Positions 16,481 to 24,929 of a stretch of 28,757 nt of DNA are shown in pieces. Every line of letters begins with the position of its first letter. Within the stretch, counting starts at the first letter, position 1. Source of the stretch: Chara braunii (taxonomy: Eukaryota; Streptophyta; Charophyceae; Charales; Characeae); the NCBI GenBank assembly GCA_003427395.1, contig BFEA01000548.1, positions 518,294 to 547,050 of the forward strand. Reading direction: 5' to 3'. A program made the position numbers and the translations under genes. The notes under the pieces were generated by a model. The model ran no database searches. It was not told where the DNA came from and was given only the letters and a program-made list of their open reading frames with translations.

Positions 16481-19230
16481 TTAACGTCCCAGTTAAACTT
16501 AAAAGCAATACTGCCTTCCTCCCAACCTTCCCCCAGATGCAATCCCATAGTCTGCTTTCAATCAAACAATAAACTGAAATTGGCATTAAGCATACATTCC
16601 TTTATTTAATCTGGTTATGTCCTGAAAGTCAAACTGAAAGTCAAAGTAAAAGGGCACATTCAGTATACTCAGTCAGACATAGCAATGAATACATGTAGGG
16701 GCTATAATGGGCTTACAGAAGGAAATCAACGGTTACCTTTCAATTCCCTGCCTCCAGAACTCCTCCTGAGTTCCGGCAGAGCTCCCGCAATCGGTGGGTT
16801 GACTAACCACAGAGTCTTGCTGCGGTCCTACGGGTTGCAATCCCGCCTGCTGCCTTCCTCTCAGATCAGGATTAGACTTAAGAGTAAGAAGGGTAGAAGA
16901 TAAGGGGTTTCAGATGCTCGAGATGCAAGAGGGGGACAACTCAACTCTCAGGAGAGGGCCTCGATGCCTTCGCTCGCTTGAGGGCCCTGCAATGATGGCC
17001 AGAATGCGAGCCGCTGGTTAAACTGAAGTCAAACTGTTGGAGTCAACCCTCTGACAACCTCCTAATTCACAAAAATAACCTCCTCTCTTCACACACAAAC
17101 TCCTCCGCAGGATTTGTAGCGGCCACAAGTAAGATCGCAAGCTCACGACTCGCCTCTGACTACCCCACTCGGCAGGCTGAGCAATACATCAATCAGCAGA
17201 CAACTCTTCAGGCCGCGGCTCACCTGCAGCTAGCTCGTTCAGCAGACTAGGCCGCACATTAGTCAACAGCTAAGCTTGCAAATTCGTTGTTGCCTAATGC
17301 TGTTTCCAACTGACGAGAGGAGTTATACGCCAGCGAATAGGTAAATCTCCATTTCGCAGCCCAATCCGCAGCTCCTTTGGTCAACAGGCCACGCAACCCA
17401 TCGACCAACAGAAACTCGTAATCTTGTGGCCGGTTATACTCAAGTACCAACAACTGACGGCTGGACTGCGCACTCGCCAGCAAATGACCAGCGTCGTTAC
17501 GTTCGACATTCATGGTTAGAGCCTATTGCAGGTAAGCATGTTTTTCCATTCCTACTACCCCCCCCCTCTCTCTCTTTCATGTGCGGGCACAGCTACGGTG
17601 GGATAAGATCTCTTCGAGGGGTTCCTAGCTTATAACCACCGCCTTGATGATGGCGACAACGAGTAGCACGGTCATGGCAGGGGCAACTCAGGAAGCACGA
17701 GAGCAACGAAAAGTCGTGCGACTTTGATGAACAAATATAACGAGCAGTAGTGGCCGGCCAGATTACCAACACAACGATCCCACCGAGAACTGCCACTAAG
17801 TCGGGCACCACGAAGATGGTCTGCGCTTTGATGACTACTGCCATAAGGATGACCGTGACCTCGAACACTATCCGTAGCAACGAGGGCTCGTCCGGGGTTT
17901 CACCACTACGCAAAATGAGAATGATTCTTCCGCTAGAACATGGGCGGGTGCACTGCTACCCAGCCATGCATGCAGAAAGATCGAGAGTGGCTACCTCGAT
18001 CACTGGGAAGAGCAAGATCGGACTGAATCCCTCTGCAAAATCATAGCCGGATACACTGCGAACCCCCTCCCAACTTCGATCCTTTGTTTATCCAAATCCC
18101 AGGAGGAACGGGAGAACAAGCCCTTTCTCCCCCTCGCTTCTCTCACTCCTTCGCTCCCTCTACGCAAGCCTTTTCTTCTTTAACTCTTTTTTTACTAACC
18201 TTCTTCTAATTCTAACTCTTACATCAAGGTTGCCCATCTTCAATACCCCTATTTTGACTCTCCTCTTGCCCTGATCCATGATGAAACGGTTGTGCAAATG
18301 CCTTTTCAACTTACGCCTACGCCCATCTCGCCATAGTTCTCTTCTTCCTTTGCGTGCACCCGACGCACTTCGACGGCCAGGTTCGGCGTCTGTCCTCATC
18401 GCTTTTCCTGCTAGGCCAGCCTTCTCCCGCTCTTCACCGCGTTTTCCTTTGCTTAGCGCATCCCGATGACTCGCGGCCCATCACACTACCGCATCGCACC
18501 GGCCAGCGCAGCCCGGTCACAACACTCCCCGACACTGTTTTCCCACAATTTTCTATTACATTCCACCACTCGTCAATCCGCCTTCACTAGCATGATCGCC
18601 TTTCCCAAAAACCTTCGCTTATCCCTTTACTCCACTGGACTCTGGTAAGAATCAAGTGAGATCTTCGCTCTCCGCCCCTGCCATCTCCACCATCACCATC
18701 CTTTCGCGCAGCACCTTTTGCCTGTAGCACAAAAATCACCCATTGCGCCTAGAATCCGAGCTCACCTTCGGATTCGCCATCGCTCGAAACCCCAATTTTG
18801 ACCTTTACTTCGCCCGATTCCGTTAAGGAATGAGCGAACTATGCCTTCTTCTCCCTCACCATGATCGTTGCCTTCACCCCCGTCACCTTCATCTCTATCT
18901 CCGAATGCACCTGGGGCGAATCGGCGTCCAGGTTGCTTCCCCTTTGTCTGCCCCTTAATGCTAGCCCAGCGCTTTGTAGCGGTCGGCCCCACAGTGGCCT
19001 GATGGAAACCATCCGTCCACTCCAGCAATCCTAAGGGAAACTTCGAAGGGAACCAGCTACTAGACGGTTCGATTAGTCTTTTGTCCCTATACGCTGTCCG
19101 ACGAACGACTGCGGTAATATCGCTGCGGGCCTCCAGCAATACCCGAAGAGCGCCCCCTGGTTTTCGATGTGCCGCTCCACTAGGCGCCTCCTGGCCTCCG
19201 GCGAAGCGTGCAGCTTAAGCCTCGGTGAGG
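16481..19230. other. Right half of C, no gene seen
   Basis: Frames of up to about 125 residues occur on both strands without any domain I recognise. One on the minus strand (17593-17913) has a hydrophobic middle but also no family features. A CT microsatellite lies at 17561-17575. The stretch is compositionally patchy, which suggests further old nested fragments. Confidence 0.4.
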
Positions 19231-19235
19231 CGGGT

Positions 19236-19335
19236 TGCAATGCAGATCTTGGTGAAAATAACATATATTTAAATGAGAACTTTGAAGACCGAAGCCGAGG
19301 CGGGCTTCATATGACCCGCAGCTTGTCGCAGCCCC
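19236..19335 (+). rRNA. Diverged large-subunit (25S/28S) rRNA fragment
   Basis: The segment TGCAGATCTTGGTG, then ATATT.AAATGAGAACTTTG, then AAG.CCGAAG matches, from memory, the conserved LSU rRNA stretch GTGCAGATCTTGGTGGTAGT...AAATGAGAACTTTGAAGGCCGAAG. About 55 positions align with roughly eight differences, mostly G-to-A or C-to-T. Beyond 19295 a weaker match continues (CAT.TGA, GCA.CTTG) to about 19335. It is a fragment of roughly 60-100 bp embedded in C and not a functional rRNA gene. Confidence 0.6.
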
Positions 19336-19436
19336 GCTGCGGTCTCCCCCCAGTGCCCAGGGCCTGCACTCAGGATCCCCGCGGGCCTTGCATGTACCAG
19401 CCTGCCTGCACGACGAACTCCTAGGGCCGCGTCTCA

Positions 19437-19475
19437 AGACAGGTAAGGATAGGGGAATCTCGTCATCATCCCAAA
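19437..19475 (-). rRNA. Possible second LSU rRNA fragment, opposite strand
   Basis: On the minus strand, ACGAGATTCCC is followed by CTATCCTTACCT, resembling the LSU rRNA segment ACGAGATTCCCACTGTCC.T. Only about 25 bases align and the flanks do not, so chance is not excluded. Confidence 0.25.
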
Positions 19476-19489
19476 CCGGCCGAAACCCG

Positions 19490-20066
19490 AACACGGGTTT
19501 GCTTTTCAGCAGTTCAATGGTGTACCACATGAGCCAGACCTGTCGGCCCTACCGCAGACCCCGGGTCCGATCCGTAAACTAATTAAGATAGATAAATAAC
19601 TAAATAAATGGAAACCAAGGGTAAACAAGAACCGGGGCCATTGCGTTCCCAACCTTCAACGCCTCACTTCCCTTGCCTCGAAGGACCGCACCTTGTCGTC
19701 AACACTCCACGCCCGCCAAGCCCCTGTACCTACCGTGCGGAGGCCAGACGCTCGCTCTAGTCTTCCGCACACTCCGCCTATCGCACCGTTGTCGAAGTCG
19801 ACCACCGCTTGAGTACGCATATCATGGTAAAATATCATTTAAATCCTAGGTTTAATCAGGAATAAACATTTGGCCGGCAACCGCGCCGGCTGTCTAATCA
19901 TCAACAGTAAAAAGGATCTCGCGCGCCTCAAGCCTGCGCGTCCACACACTCTCTACTACAATCAACCACTCAGTCAACGTAAACCATAGGCTCAGCCGTG
20001 CCTCGCGCGGTATACTTAAACTTTTAAACCAAAACTATTTTCCTGTCATTTGCAAAAACCAGGACG
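19490..20066. other. Right arm of C, no gene seen
   Basis: A 7-bp hairpin, AAACCCG-AACA-CGGGTTT, lies at about 19490-19507. Otherwise I see no coding, RNA or repeat feature. Confidence 0.4.
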
Positions 20067-20067
20067 G

Positions 20068-20085
20068 ATACCCTTGTAAGGGTAT
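20068..20085. repeat. Subterminal hairpin of C
   Basis: ATACCCTT (20068-20075) and AAGGGTAT (20078-20085) pair perfectly over 8 bp around a 2-nt loop and end 11 bases before the right terminus of C. A hairpin at this distance is reminiscent of Helitron ends, but the CTRR terminus is absent. Confidence 0.7.
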
Positions 20086-20096
20086 TCGCACCGACA

Positions 20097-20201
20097 GCGC
20101 CAACACTCAGGAACCAGAGATCAAACACTCAAAAATAAAATAGTAGCATGGCGGGTGGTAAGCCACGGACCAGGGATCGAGTCCTGGCTGAGTCCGTAAC
20201 A
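20097..20201 (-). repeat. 3' LTR of B, proximal part
   Basis: Matches the first ~105 bp of the 5' LTR (plus-strand view: CAACA.T.AGGAACC, CAAAAATAAAATAG.AGC, GGGTGGTAA, CTGGCTGAGTCCGTAACA). The terminus at 20201 is the TGTTACGG end. The first bases, GCGC, are shared with the left LTR part as the duplication caused by C. ACGGA/TCCGT and CCAGG/CCTGG form a nested stem-loop here. Confidence 0.85.
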
Positions 20202-20320
20202 CTATCTTGACCTCTGGAAGGTAACGTCCCGACTTCCAAAGACTCAATGAACAACTCTGAAGGATGGGACGGGGCCGATCACTGGGCAAAAAGGAAAAGG
20301 GAGGGTAATGCAAGTAGTAG

Positions 20321-20590
20321 GGTAATCCTATGGAGGTTCTACAAGGATGAGGGAATCAATGCTAAGAAAAGAGGGTAATCCTATTGAGGTTCTACAGGGG
20401 TGAGGGAATCAATGCTCAAGTAACAGGGTAATCCTATTGAGGTTCTACAAGGATGAGGGAATCAATGCTCAAGCAACAGGGTAATCCTATTGAGGTTCTA
20501 CATGGATGAGAGTAACAATGTTCAGGGAACAAGGTAATCCTATTGAGGTTCTACAAGTAACACGACAATCCTATTGGTGTTCTACAAGGT
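20321..20590 (-). repeat. 53-bp tandem repeat array near the 3' end of B
   Basis: GGTAATCCTATTGAGGTTCT starts units at 20321, 20374, 20427, 20480 and 20533, an exact 53-bp period over four intervals, followed by a shortened partial unit. The rest of each unit (CTACAAGGATGAGGGAATCA, then ATGCTCAAG) varies slightly. The array lies between the coding end of B and its 3' LTR, where several plant gypsy families carry tandem repeats. Confidence 0.9.
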
Positions 20591-20644
20591 TATAGGTTAT
20601 CAGGTTTCAAGGAAAAAAATAAAATAAAATTGTTTGTTCAATGC

Positions 20645-21322
20645 TCAAGTGCTAGGGTGTCTGGGGGGGGTCTGAGAAAATAAAGTCTCAGGTCTGTAAC
20701 AAAGTGTCAAAGGCAAAAAATGTCTTGAGGTAGGTCTTGGCGGGTGTCGCAGAAGTGGCGGTGAGGAAGCAGTCTTCAACAGTTCTGTGATATGGGCGGC
20801 GAGAGCTTCAACTTGATTGTCCCAGTAGCAGGTTGTGTCCAGTGCACGATCTGATGATGAGGTCTGATCTGGATAGCAGGTCGTAGACTGATCTTGATTC
20901 ATGTTAGAGGTGGTGCTCCAAAAGACTGCGAGTCCAAGGTGTCGGCCAAAGAGAACAGCACGGTGGCCAATCAACTGTTTTATCTCCTCATACCGAGTTG
21001 CAGCATGCCATTGTCCTCGTGCGCTTGCCATTAGATCCGTTATCGTCGACGACGCGGAGGGGCCGCATGTAGGACTTGGACAAGAGGGACAAAAGATGTG
21101 GTAGAGGACAGATGGGAGAATGGGGCGAGACAGAGGCAAGAGCGGAACAGACAAGGGGGGTTCAAGAGGCAAGGGCTTTGCTGGGTACAAGGGTGTGTGT
21201 AGAGCAGGAATGGGGGGTTTCGGCGGGGTCAAGGCGGGGTTTATGCAACGGTTTAGGGTTAGAGTTATATTATGTATCCAGGATATAGGGTGAGCACGAT
21301 CATAGGCGCGAACAAGATTCAT
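20645..21322 (-). CDS. Chromodomain end and long carboxy-terminal extension (B)
   Basis: The frame begins at an internal ATG, but the same frame upstream reads NGYPDEESTWEPCFNLKNAM, the second half of a chromodomain, so the beginning is chromodomain sequence. The following 200 residues are Pro-rich (about 25-75) and then more globular (ARGQWHAATRYEEIKQLIGH, NQVEALAAHITELLKT). I do not recognise a domain in this part, and gypsy polyproteins usually stop soon after the chromodomain. It may be a genuine extension or an open frame into 3' untranslated DNA. The stop lies just before the 53-bp array. Confidence 0.45.
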   Translation of the reverse strand: MNLVRAYDRAHPISWIHNITLTLNRCINPALTPPKPPIPALHTPLYPAKPLPLEPPLSVPLLPLSRPILPSVLYHIFCPSCPSPTCGPSASSTITDLMASARGQWHAATRYEEIKQLIGHRAVLFGRHLGLAVFWSTTSNMNQDQSTTCYPDQTSSSDRALDTTCYWDNQVEALAAHITELLKTASSPPLLRHPPRPTSRHFLPLTLCYRPETLFSQTPPRHPST

Positions 21323-21586
21323 AGCATTCTTGAGATTAAAGCAAGGTTCCCATGTAGATTCTTCATCGGGGTATCCGTTCTATTTGACTTTGTATTCTTT
21401 GATTGGTTCCGGATGGTCTAATACTTGTGTGGTTCGTCGTCCTATGATGGATTCTACTACGAATTTTGGGTCTGTGGGAAGCATGATTGGTGGACGTTTA
21501 AGGAAAGGGCGGTCAACAAATTGGGGTGGGGATTCATGGTATTCTTTTAGGTATTCTACGTGGAAGACAGGGTGGACATGACTCAT
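21323..21586 (-). pseudogene. Integrase tail and chromodomain of B
   Basis: The frame contains HPVFHVEYLKEYHE followed by FVVESIIGRRTTQVL and IKEYKVK, then a stop at 21380 where the sequence resumes NGYPDEESTWEP. A chromodomain reads Y-[LK]-V-K-W-x-G-x4-E-x-[ST]-W-E-P, so the stop TAG replaces the Trp codon TGG. The domain would bind methylated histone H3 and steer insertion toward heterochromatin. Its presence classifies B as a chromovirus. A second stop at 21626 separates it from the integrase part, all in one frame. Confidence 0.85.
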
Positions 21587-21625
21587 GTGAGGAGGGAGTT
21601 GGAGCTTGTAATTGACGGGGGAAGT

Positions 21626-22335
21626 TTATTCAATGATGGGAAAGGGTTCGAGCCACTTGTTCGAGAGTTTCTTGGACAAGCCGTGTTCGAGTTCAAAGCG
21701 TTTGGCGGAGAGCCAGACTTTGTCCCCCACTGTGAATGACACGTCACATTTGTGTTGGTTAGTCCTGTTTGCTTGTTGTTCTTGTGTTCTTTCAAGGGCT
21801 TCGGTTGCTTCTTTGAGGAGGCGATTCATTGTTCCTACCCATTCATTGAGGGAAGGGCAGGGCATGGAGGGGTTGAGTTGCGAGGGGATCAAGAAATCGG
21901 AGGGCAAGCGTGCATGATAGCCAAGGTCAAGGGAGAATGGAGACATGCCAGTGGAAGGACAAACAACATTGTTGTAGGCGATCTCGACGACGGTGAGCAA
22001 TTGATCCCAATCGTGTTGATGTGGATGACAATACTTCCGCAGGATTCTTTGGAGAGTATTGTTTATCTTCTTGGTTTGTCCATCGGTCTGTGGGTGGAAT
22101 GCAGTGCTATACTTGAGCGTGGCTCCGTAGGCTTTAAAGAGGTGTCTCCAGAATTGTGAAAGGAAGAGAGGGTCAAGGTTGCTGATGATGTTCTCGGGGA
22201 GACCATGATGGCGTGCGGCATGGTCGAAAAATAGAATGGTGACGTCCTTGACGTTGTGCGATAGCTTTGCATTGACAACCTTGATTGAATGTGTAGGATA
22301 GGTGGGAGGTGGTGCAAGTGATGAAGCGACCGCAT
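21626..22335 (-). pseudogene. Integrase core end and carboxy-terminal domain of B
   Basis: In one frame are LTVVEIAYNNVVCPSTGMSP, VGDKVWLSAKRFELEHGLSK and LEPFPIIE. Upstream, across a frameshift, is FKAYGATLKYSTAFHPQTDG followed by QTKKIN. Gypsy integrases have QTERVN here, so the catalytic Glu is Lys (codon AAG). The stretch where the second Asp belongs reads ISNLDPLF instead of VSDRDPRF, so Asp is Asn. The core is therefore inactive at two of three acidic positions. Confidence 0.75.
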
Positions 22336-22339
22336 TTAG

Positions 22340-22594
22340 TCAAGCAACAAATAATGACATAGATGCAATCATGTCCCAGGTCAGTCTTGGGCAGACCTCA
22401 GACGAAGTCCATGGAGATGGACAACCACCGATGGGTAGGGATCGACAATGATTGTAGCTTGTCAGACTTGGCGTGGTTTGAGGGGTTGACGGCTTGACAC
22501 GTGGGGCATGAGCGGATATATGCTTTGAAGTCGACGAGTAGGGAAGGTCAGTGAAAGTAGCGGGAGATGGTGTCAAATGTTTTCTAGAACCCAA
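22340..22594 (-). pseudogene. Integrase zinc-binding domain and core start of B
   Basis: In a frame different from the longest open one, the minus strand reads FDTISRYFHWPSLLVDFKAY, then SCPTCQAVKPSNHAKSDKL, then RWLSISMDFV. These are the Cys pair of the HHCC domain and the first catalytic Asp (SMDFV). A stop follows directly (TAG). The His pair upstream lies in sequence damaged by a frameshift around 22600. Confidence 0.75.
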
Positions 22595-23353
22595 GATGTC
22601 CGACAGTCTTGGCGCCGTGGTGTTCGGCGAAGGTGGGTACGAAGACCACGTGCGCCAGGGATCAGAAGTGAACGAGTGCCTTTAGCATCGATGTAAAGGA
22701 GATTGTCATGGAGGGAGTAGTTGGGGACAGGGTTGAGGTCACGAAGCTTGTTGTAGATGGTTGTGAAGTCTGGGCAAGGGAGATAGCTTTGGGTGTAGCC
22801 ATGGTGAAGAGACGAGAGGAGTTGGATATGTATCAGTGCGGCGTAAACTTTCTCAGGGGGTTTGTGATCGGGGCGCTGGGAGAGGGCATCGACAACACGA
22901 CTGCTTTTGCCGGGTGTATGGCAAATGGTGAAGGTGAACTGGGCGAGAAAGTCTAACCAACGAGCTTGTCGTGGGGTAATGTCTTTCTTTGTTAGGATAA
23001 AAGAGACGATGGTGTTATTCATCCGGATGATGAAATATTACCCGTCGAGGTACGGGCGCCAGACTTTGAGGGCGCGGATCACGATGAGGAACTCCTTGTT
23101 GGAGAGGTAATTTATTTTTGCGGAAAGCAGTTTCTTGTTGGCAAAGGTGATGGGGTATTCGTCCGGTGGGGCCTTGAGGTGGGTAGGGCCTTTCCTTGAT
23201 GGAGGGAGTTTTGGTGGTGGCGAAGTCGGAGACGTCGGTGGTAACATAGAAATGGTGAGTGTGGTCGGCGATCTTGAGGACGGGGGCGGTGGTGATGAGT
23301 TGTTTGATGACATCGAAGGCGTTTTGGAGACACTTGAAGCGACAAAGGTGCAT
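22573..23353 (-). pseudogene. RNase H of B
   Basis: The first strand reads FYVTTDVSDFA (the first Asp) in the frame ending at 23015. The middle part (ITFANKKLLSAKINYLSNKE) is in the frame of the RT. The last part (ARWLDFLAQFTFTICHTPGK, VVDALSQRPD) lies at 22573-23022. Two frameshifts and a stop near 23038 break it. The catalytic Glu is kept in SNKEFL. The linker to integrase ends in a Leu-rich segment and a GTRSLLIPGA-like box. Confidence 0.8.
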
Positions 23354-24198
23354 TTGTTAAGCTTGGCATAGAGTTTTTGCTCTTTAAGGATAAAGAGGAC
23401 TTGGCGGAGATGCTGAAGGTGAGACTCGAAGGTGGGGCTATAAATGAGGATATCATCGAGGTAGACGACAACACTGACTTCGAGGAGATCGCGGAAAATG
23501 TGATTCATTGTAGATTGGAATGCGGCAGGGGCGTTTGTGAGTCCGAAAGGCATCACAAGGAATTTGTAGGTCCCAAATCGAGAACGAATGGCGCTCTTGT
23601 GGGTATCCTCCTCGTGGATGCGGATTTGGTGGAAGCCACTGCGGAGGTCGATCTTGGTAAAATACTTGGCTCCACGGAGTTGATCGAGAAGCTCCAAGAT
23701 CCGAGGTAGGGGGTACTTGTTCTTGAGCATGATCCGATTCAAGGCGCGGTAGTCTGTGCACATCCAAAGTTTCGATGTTCCACCTTTCTTTATGAGAAGG
23801 CAGCTTGTGCCGAAGGGGGATGAACTCGGCTTAATGAATCTTTTTTTAAGGAGTTCATTGAGTTGCCGCTTCATTTTTTCGGCTTGCAGAACGGAGAGTT
23901 GGTACGGAGGGCGGCAAGGTGGAGAGTGACCGGGCTCCAAATCGATGGTGTGGGATACGCCACGATGCGGAGGTAATCCGGCAGGCGAGGACTCGGGGAA
24001 GATGTCCTTGAACTCATCGAGGATGGACCTGAGGGCGGGGTCGGAGGGAGGGGCTTGGGAGGTAGCGCGCAGCGGGGGGGAATGTCGGGGGAAAGGTAGC
24101 TCGGTTGGTGTTGGTTTAGGATCGCAGTTGGGGAGGGAGGTGGGGGAGTTGGGATCGGGAGGGGGAGTTGGGGAGGAAGAAGAAGAAGAGGATTGCAC
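23038..24198 (-). CDS. pol: Reverse transcriptase of B, with internal deletion
   Basis: The 386-residue frame starts with a Ser/Pro-rich low-complexity head (1-45). The RT amino end follows (ILDEFKDIFPESSPAGLPPH), then [54 protein letters not shown] and the catalytic VVYLDDILIYSP (about residue 245). After KLNKCTFVASSV the thumb/connection segment (FLGLAGYYR-type motif) is absent. The next recognisable residues, in another frame, are AFDVIKQLITTAPVL, so about 60-80 residues appear deleted. Residues 290-345 of the open frame are out-of-frame Ser/Pro-rich translation; true RNase H sequence resumes at PDEYPITFANKK. Confidence 0.85.
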   Translation of the reverse strand: MQSSSSSSSPTPPPDPNSPTSLPNCDPKPTPTELPFPRHSPPLRATSQAPPSDPALRSILDEFKDIFPESSPAGLPPHRGVSHTIDLEPGHSPPCRPPYQLSVLQAEKMKRQLNELLKKRFIKPSSSPFGTSCLLIKKGGTSKLWMCTDYRALNRIMLKNKYPLPRILELLDQLRGAKYFTKIDLRSGFHQIRIHEEDTHKSAIRSRFGTYKFLVMPFGLTNAPAAFQSTMNHIFRDLLEVSVVVYLDDILIYSPTFESHLQHLRQVLFILKEQKLYAKLNKCTFVASSVSKTPSMSSNNSSPPPPSSRSPTTLTISMLPPTSPTSPPPKLPPSRKGPTHLKAPPDEYPITFANKKLLSAKINYLSNKEFLIVIRALKVWRPYLDG

Positions 24199-24914
24199 GG
24201 GGGGGGGGGGGGGGGGAGATGACGACAGTCGTGTGGGAAAGTAACGAGCGGGGGGAAAACTACAACGCGCGGAGGGGGGAAACCAGAGCGCGCGGGCGGA
24301 GTGAGGGGAGTGGGGGAAAGGAGGGCGCGAGGATGTAAAAGAGTGGGGGGGGGAAGGTAGCGAAGATCGTGCGGGGGATCGCGTGGGAAATTGCGCGGGG
24401 GTCGGGAAACGGGGAAGCGTGAGGGGAGTCGCGCGGGGTCGGGGGTCGGGGAATCGTGCGGGGAGTCACTCGGGGAGTCACGTGGGGTTCGAGAGTCGAG
24501 AACGGGGAAGAAAGAGGGGGGAGGGACGGAAGGGACGATGACGATGACGATGATAAGGAGAAAGAAGAAATGAGGGCGAGAAGAAAGAATAAGGAAAAAC
24601 GATGACCTCGTCGAGGAAGAAGAAGAAGAAGAAGAAGAAGAAGAAGAAACGACAGAGAATAGAGAAAAGTAGAAAAAAATAAAAATAAAAATTATCGGTC
24701 AGTTATCTGCGCGTCGGCTTCGGGATTGGTGACATGGAGGCGATGACGACGAAGGCAGCGAGGTGCTGACGTGGCGATAGCAGCGACGATAGGTACGAGG
24801 TGCTGACATGGCAGCGACAACGACGACGATGATGGCGATGACGTGGCGACGATGACGACGATGAAGATGATGACGATGGCGATGCCGAAATAGGGAGGGA
24901 GGGAGGGCCGTTTG
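24199..24914 (-). other. Microsatellite-rich leader of B; Gag and protease missing
   Basis: About 700 bp separate the PBS from RT, far too little for Gag and protease. The plus strand is purine-biased with a G run of about 18 at 24200-24217, GAA repeats at 24617-24650, and GATGAC-type repeats at 24536-24555 and 24800-24885. Translations on either strand are low complexity only. I infer a large deletion of gag-pro, or descent from a non-autonomous lineage. Confidence 0.6.
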
Positions 24915-24928
24915 CCGCTCCGATACTA
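24915..24928 (-). promoter_or_regulatory. Primer binding site of B (initiator tRNA-Met type)
   Basis: On the minus strand TAGTATCGGAGCGG follows the LTR end CACA after one base. Plant LTR elements primed by initiator tRNA-Met have TGGTATCAGAGC at this place; ten of twelve bases agree. Position and orientation confirm 24930-25433 as the 5' LTR and B as minus-strand. Confidence 0.8.
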
Positions 24929-24929
24929 G

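Larger units (their letters stand above)
13217..20096. mobile_element. Unclassified 6.88-kb insertion C inside B's 3' LTR
   Basis: The boundaries come from the interruption of the LTR, not from similarity to a known family. The unit begins TGTTGAGCGC and ends CACCGACA. GCGC stands immediately outside both ends and can be read as a 4-bp target duplication. The first and last 12 bases form a weak imperfect inverted repeat. No pol, transposase or other conserved protein is visible; the longest frames have no domain. It contains a hairpin-array tract, an rRNA fragment and a subterminal 8-bp hairpin. It could be a large non-autonomous LTR derivative whose LTRs have decayed, or another class. No terminal direct repeat was found. 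Confidence 0.65.

Noticed and set aside
17525-17540. CAGGTAAG donor-like sites (also 19439)
   Set aside because: Isolated consensus matches without exons; expected by chance at this sequence length.
17593-17913. Minus-strand frame with a hydrophobic stretch that could be a membrane protein
   Set aside because: No family motif, no good initiation context, and embedded in non-coding mobile DNA.
18762-19139. 125-residue minus-strand frame with Gly/Glu-rich middle
   Set aside because: Low complexity and no recognisable domain; not supported as a gene.
13217-20096. C as a Helitron
   Set aside because: There is no TC start, no CTRR end and no insertion between A and T. The subterminal hairpin alone is insufficient.
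20321-20590. Regular repeats resembling a CRISPR array
   Set aside because: The 53-bp units are contiguous with no unique spacers, the DNA is clearly eukaryotic, and the array is part of a retroelement.
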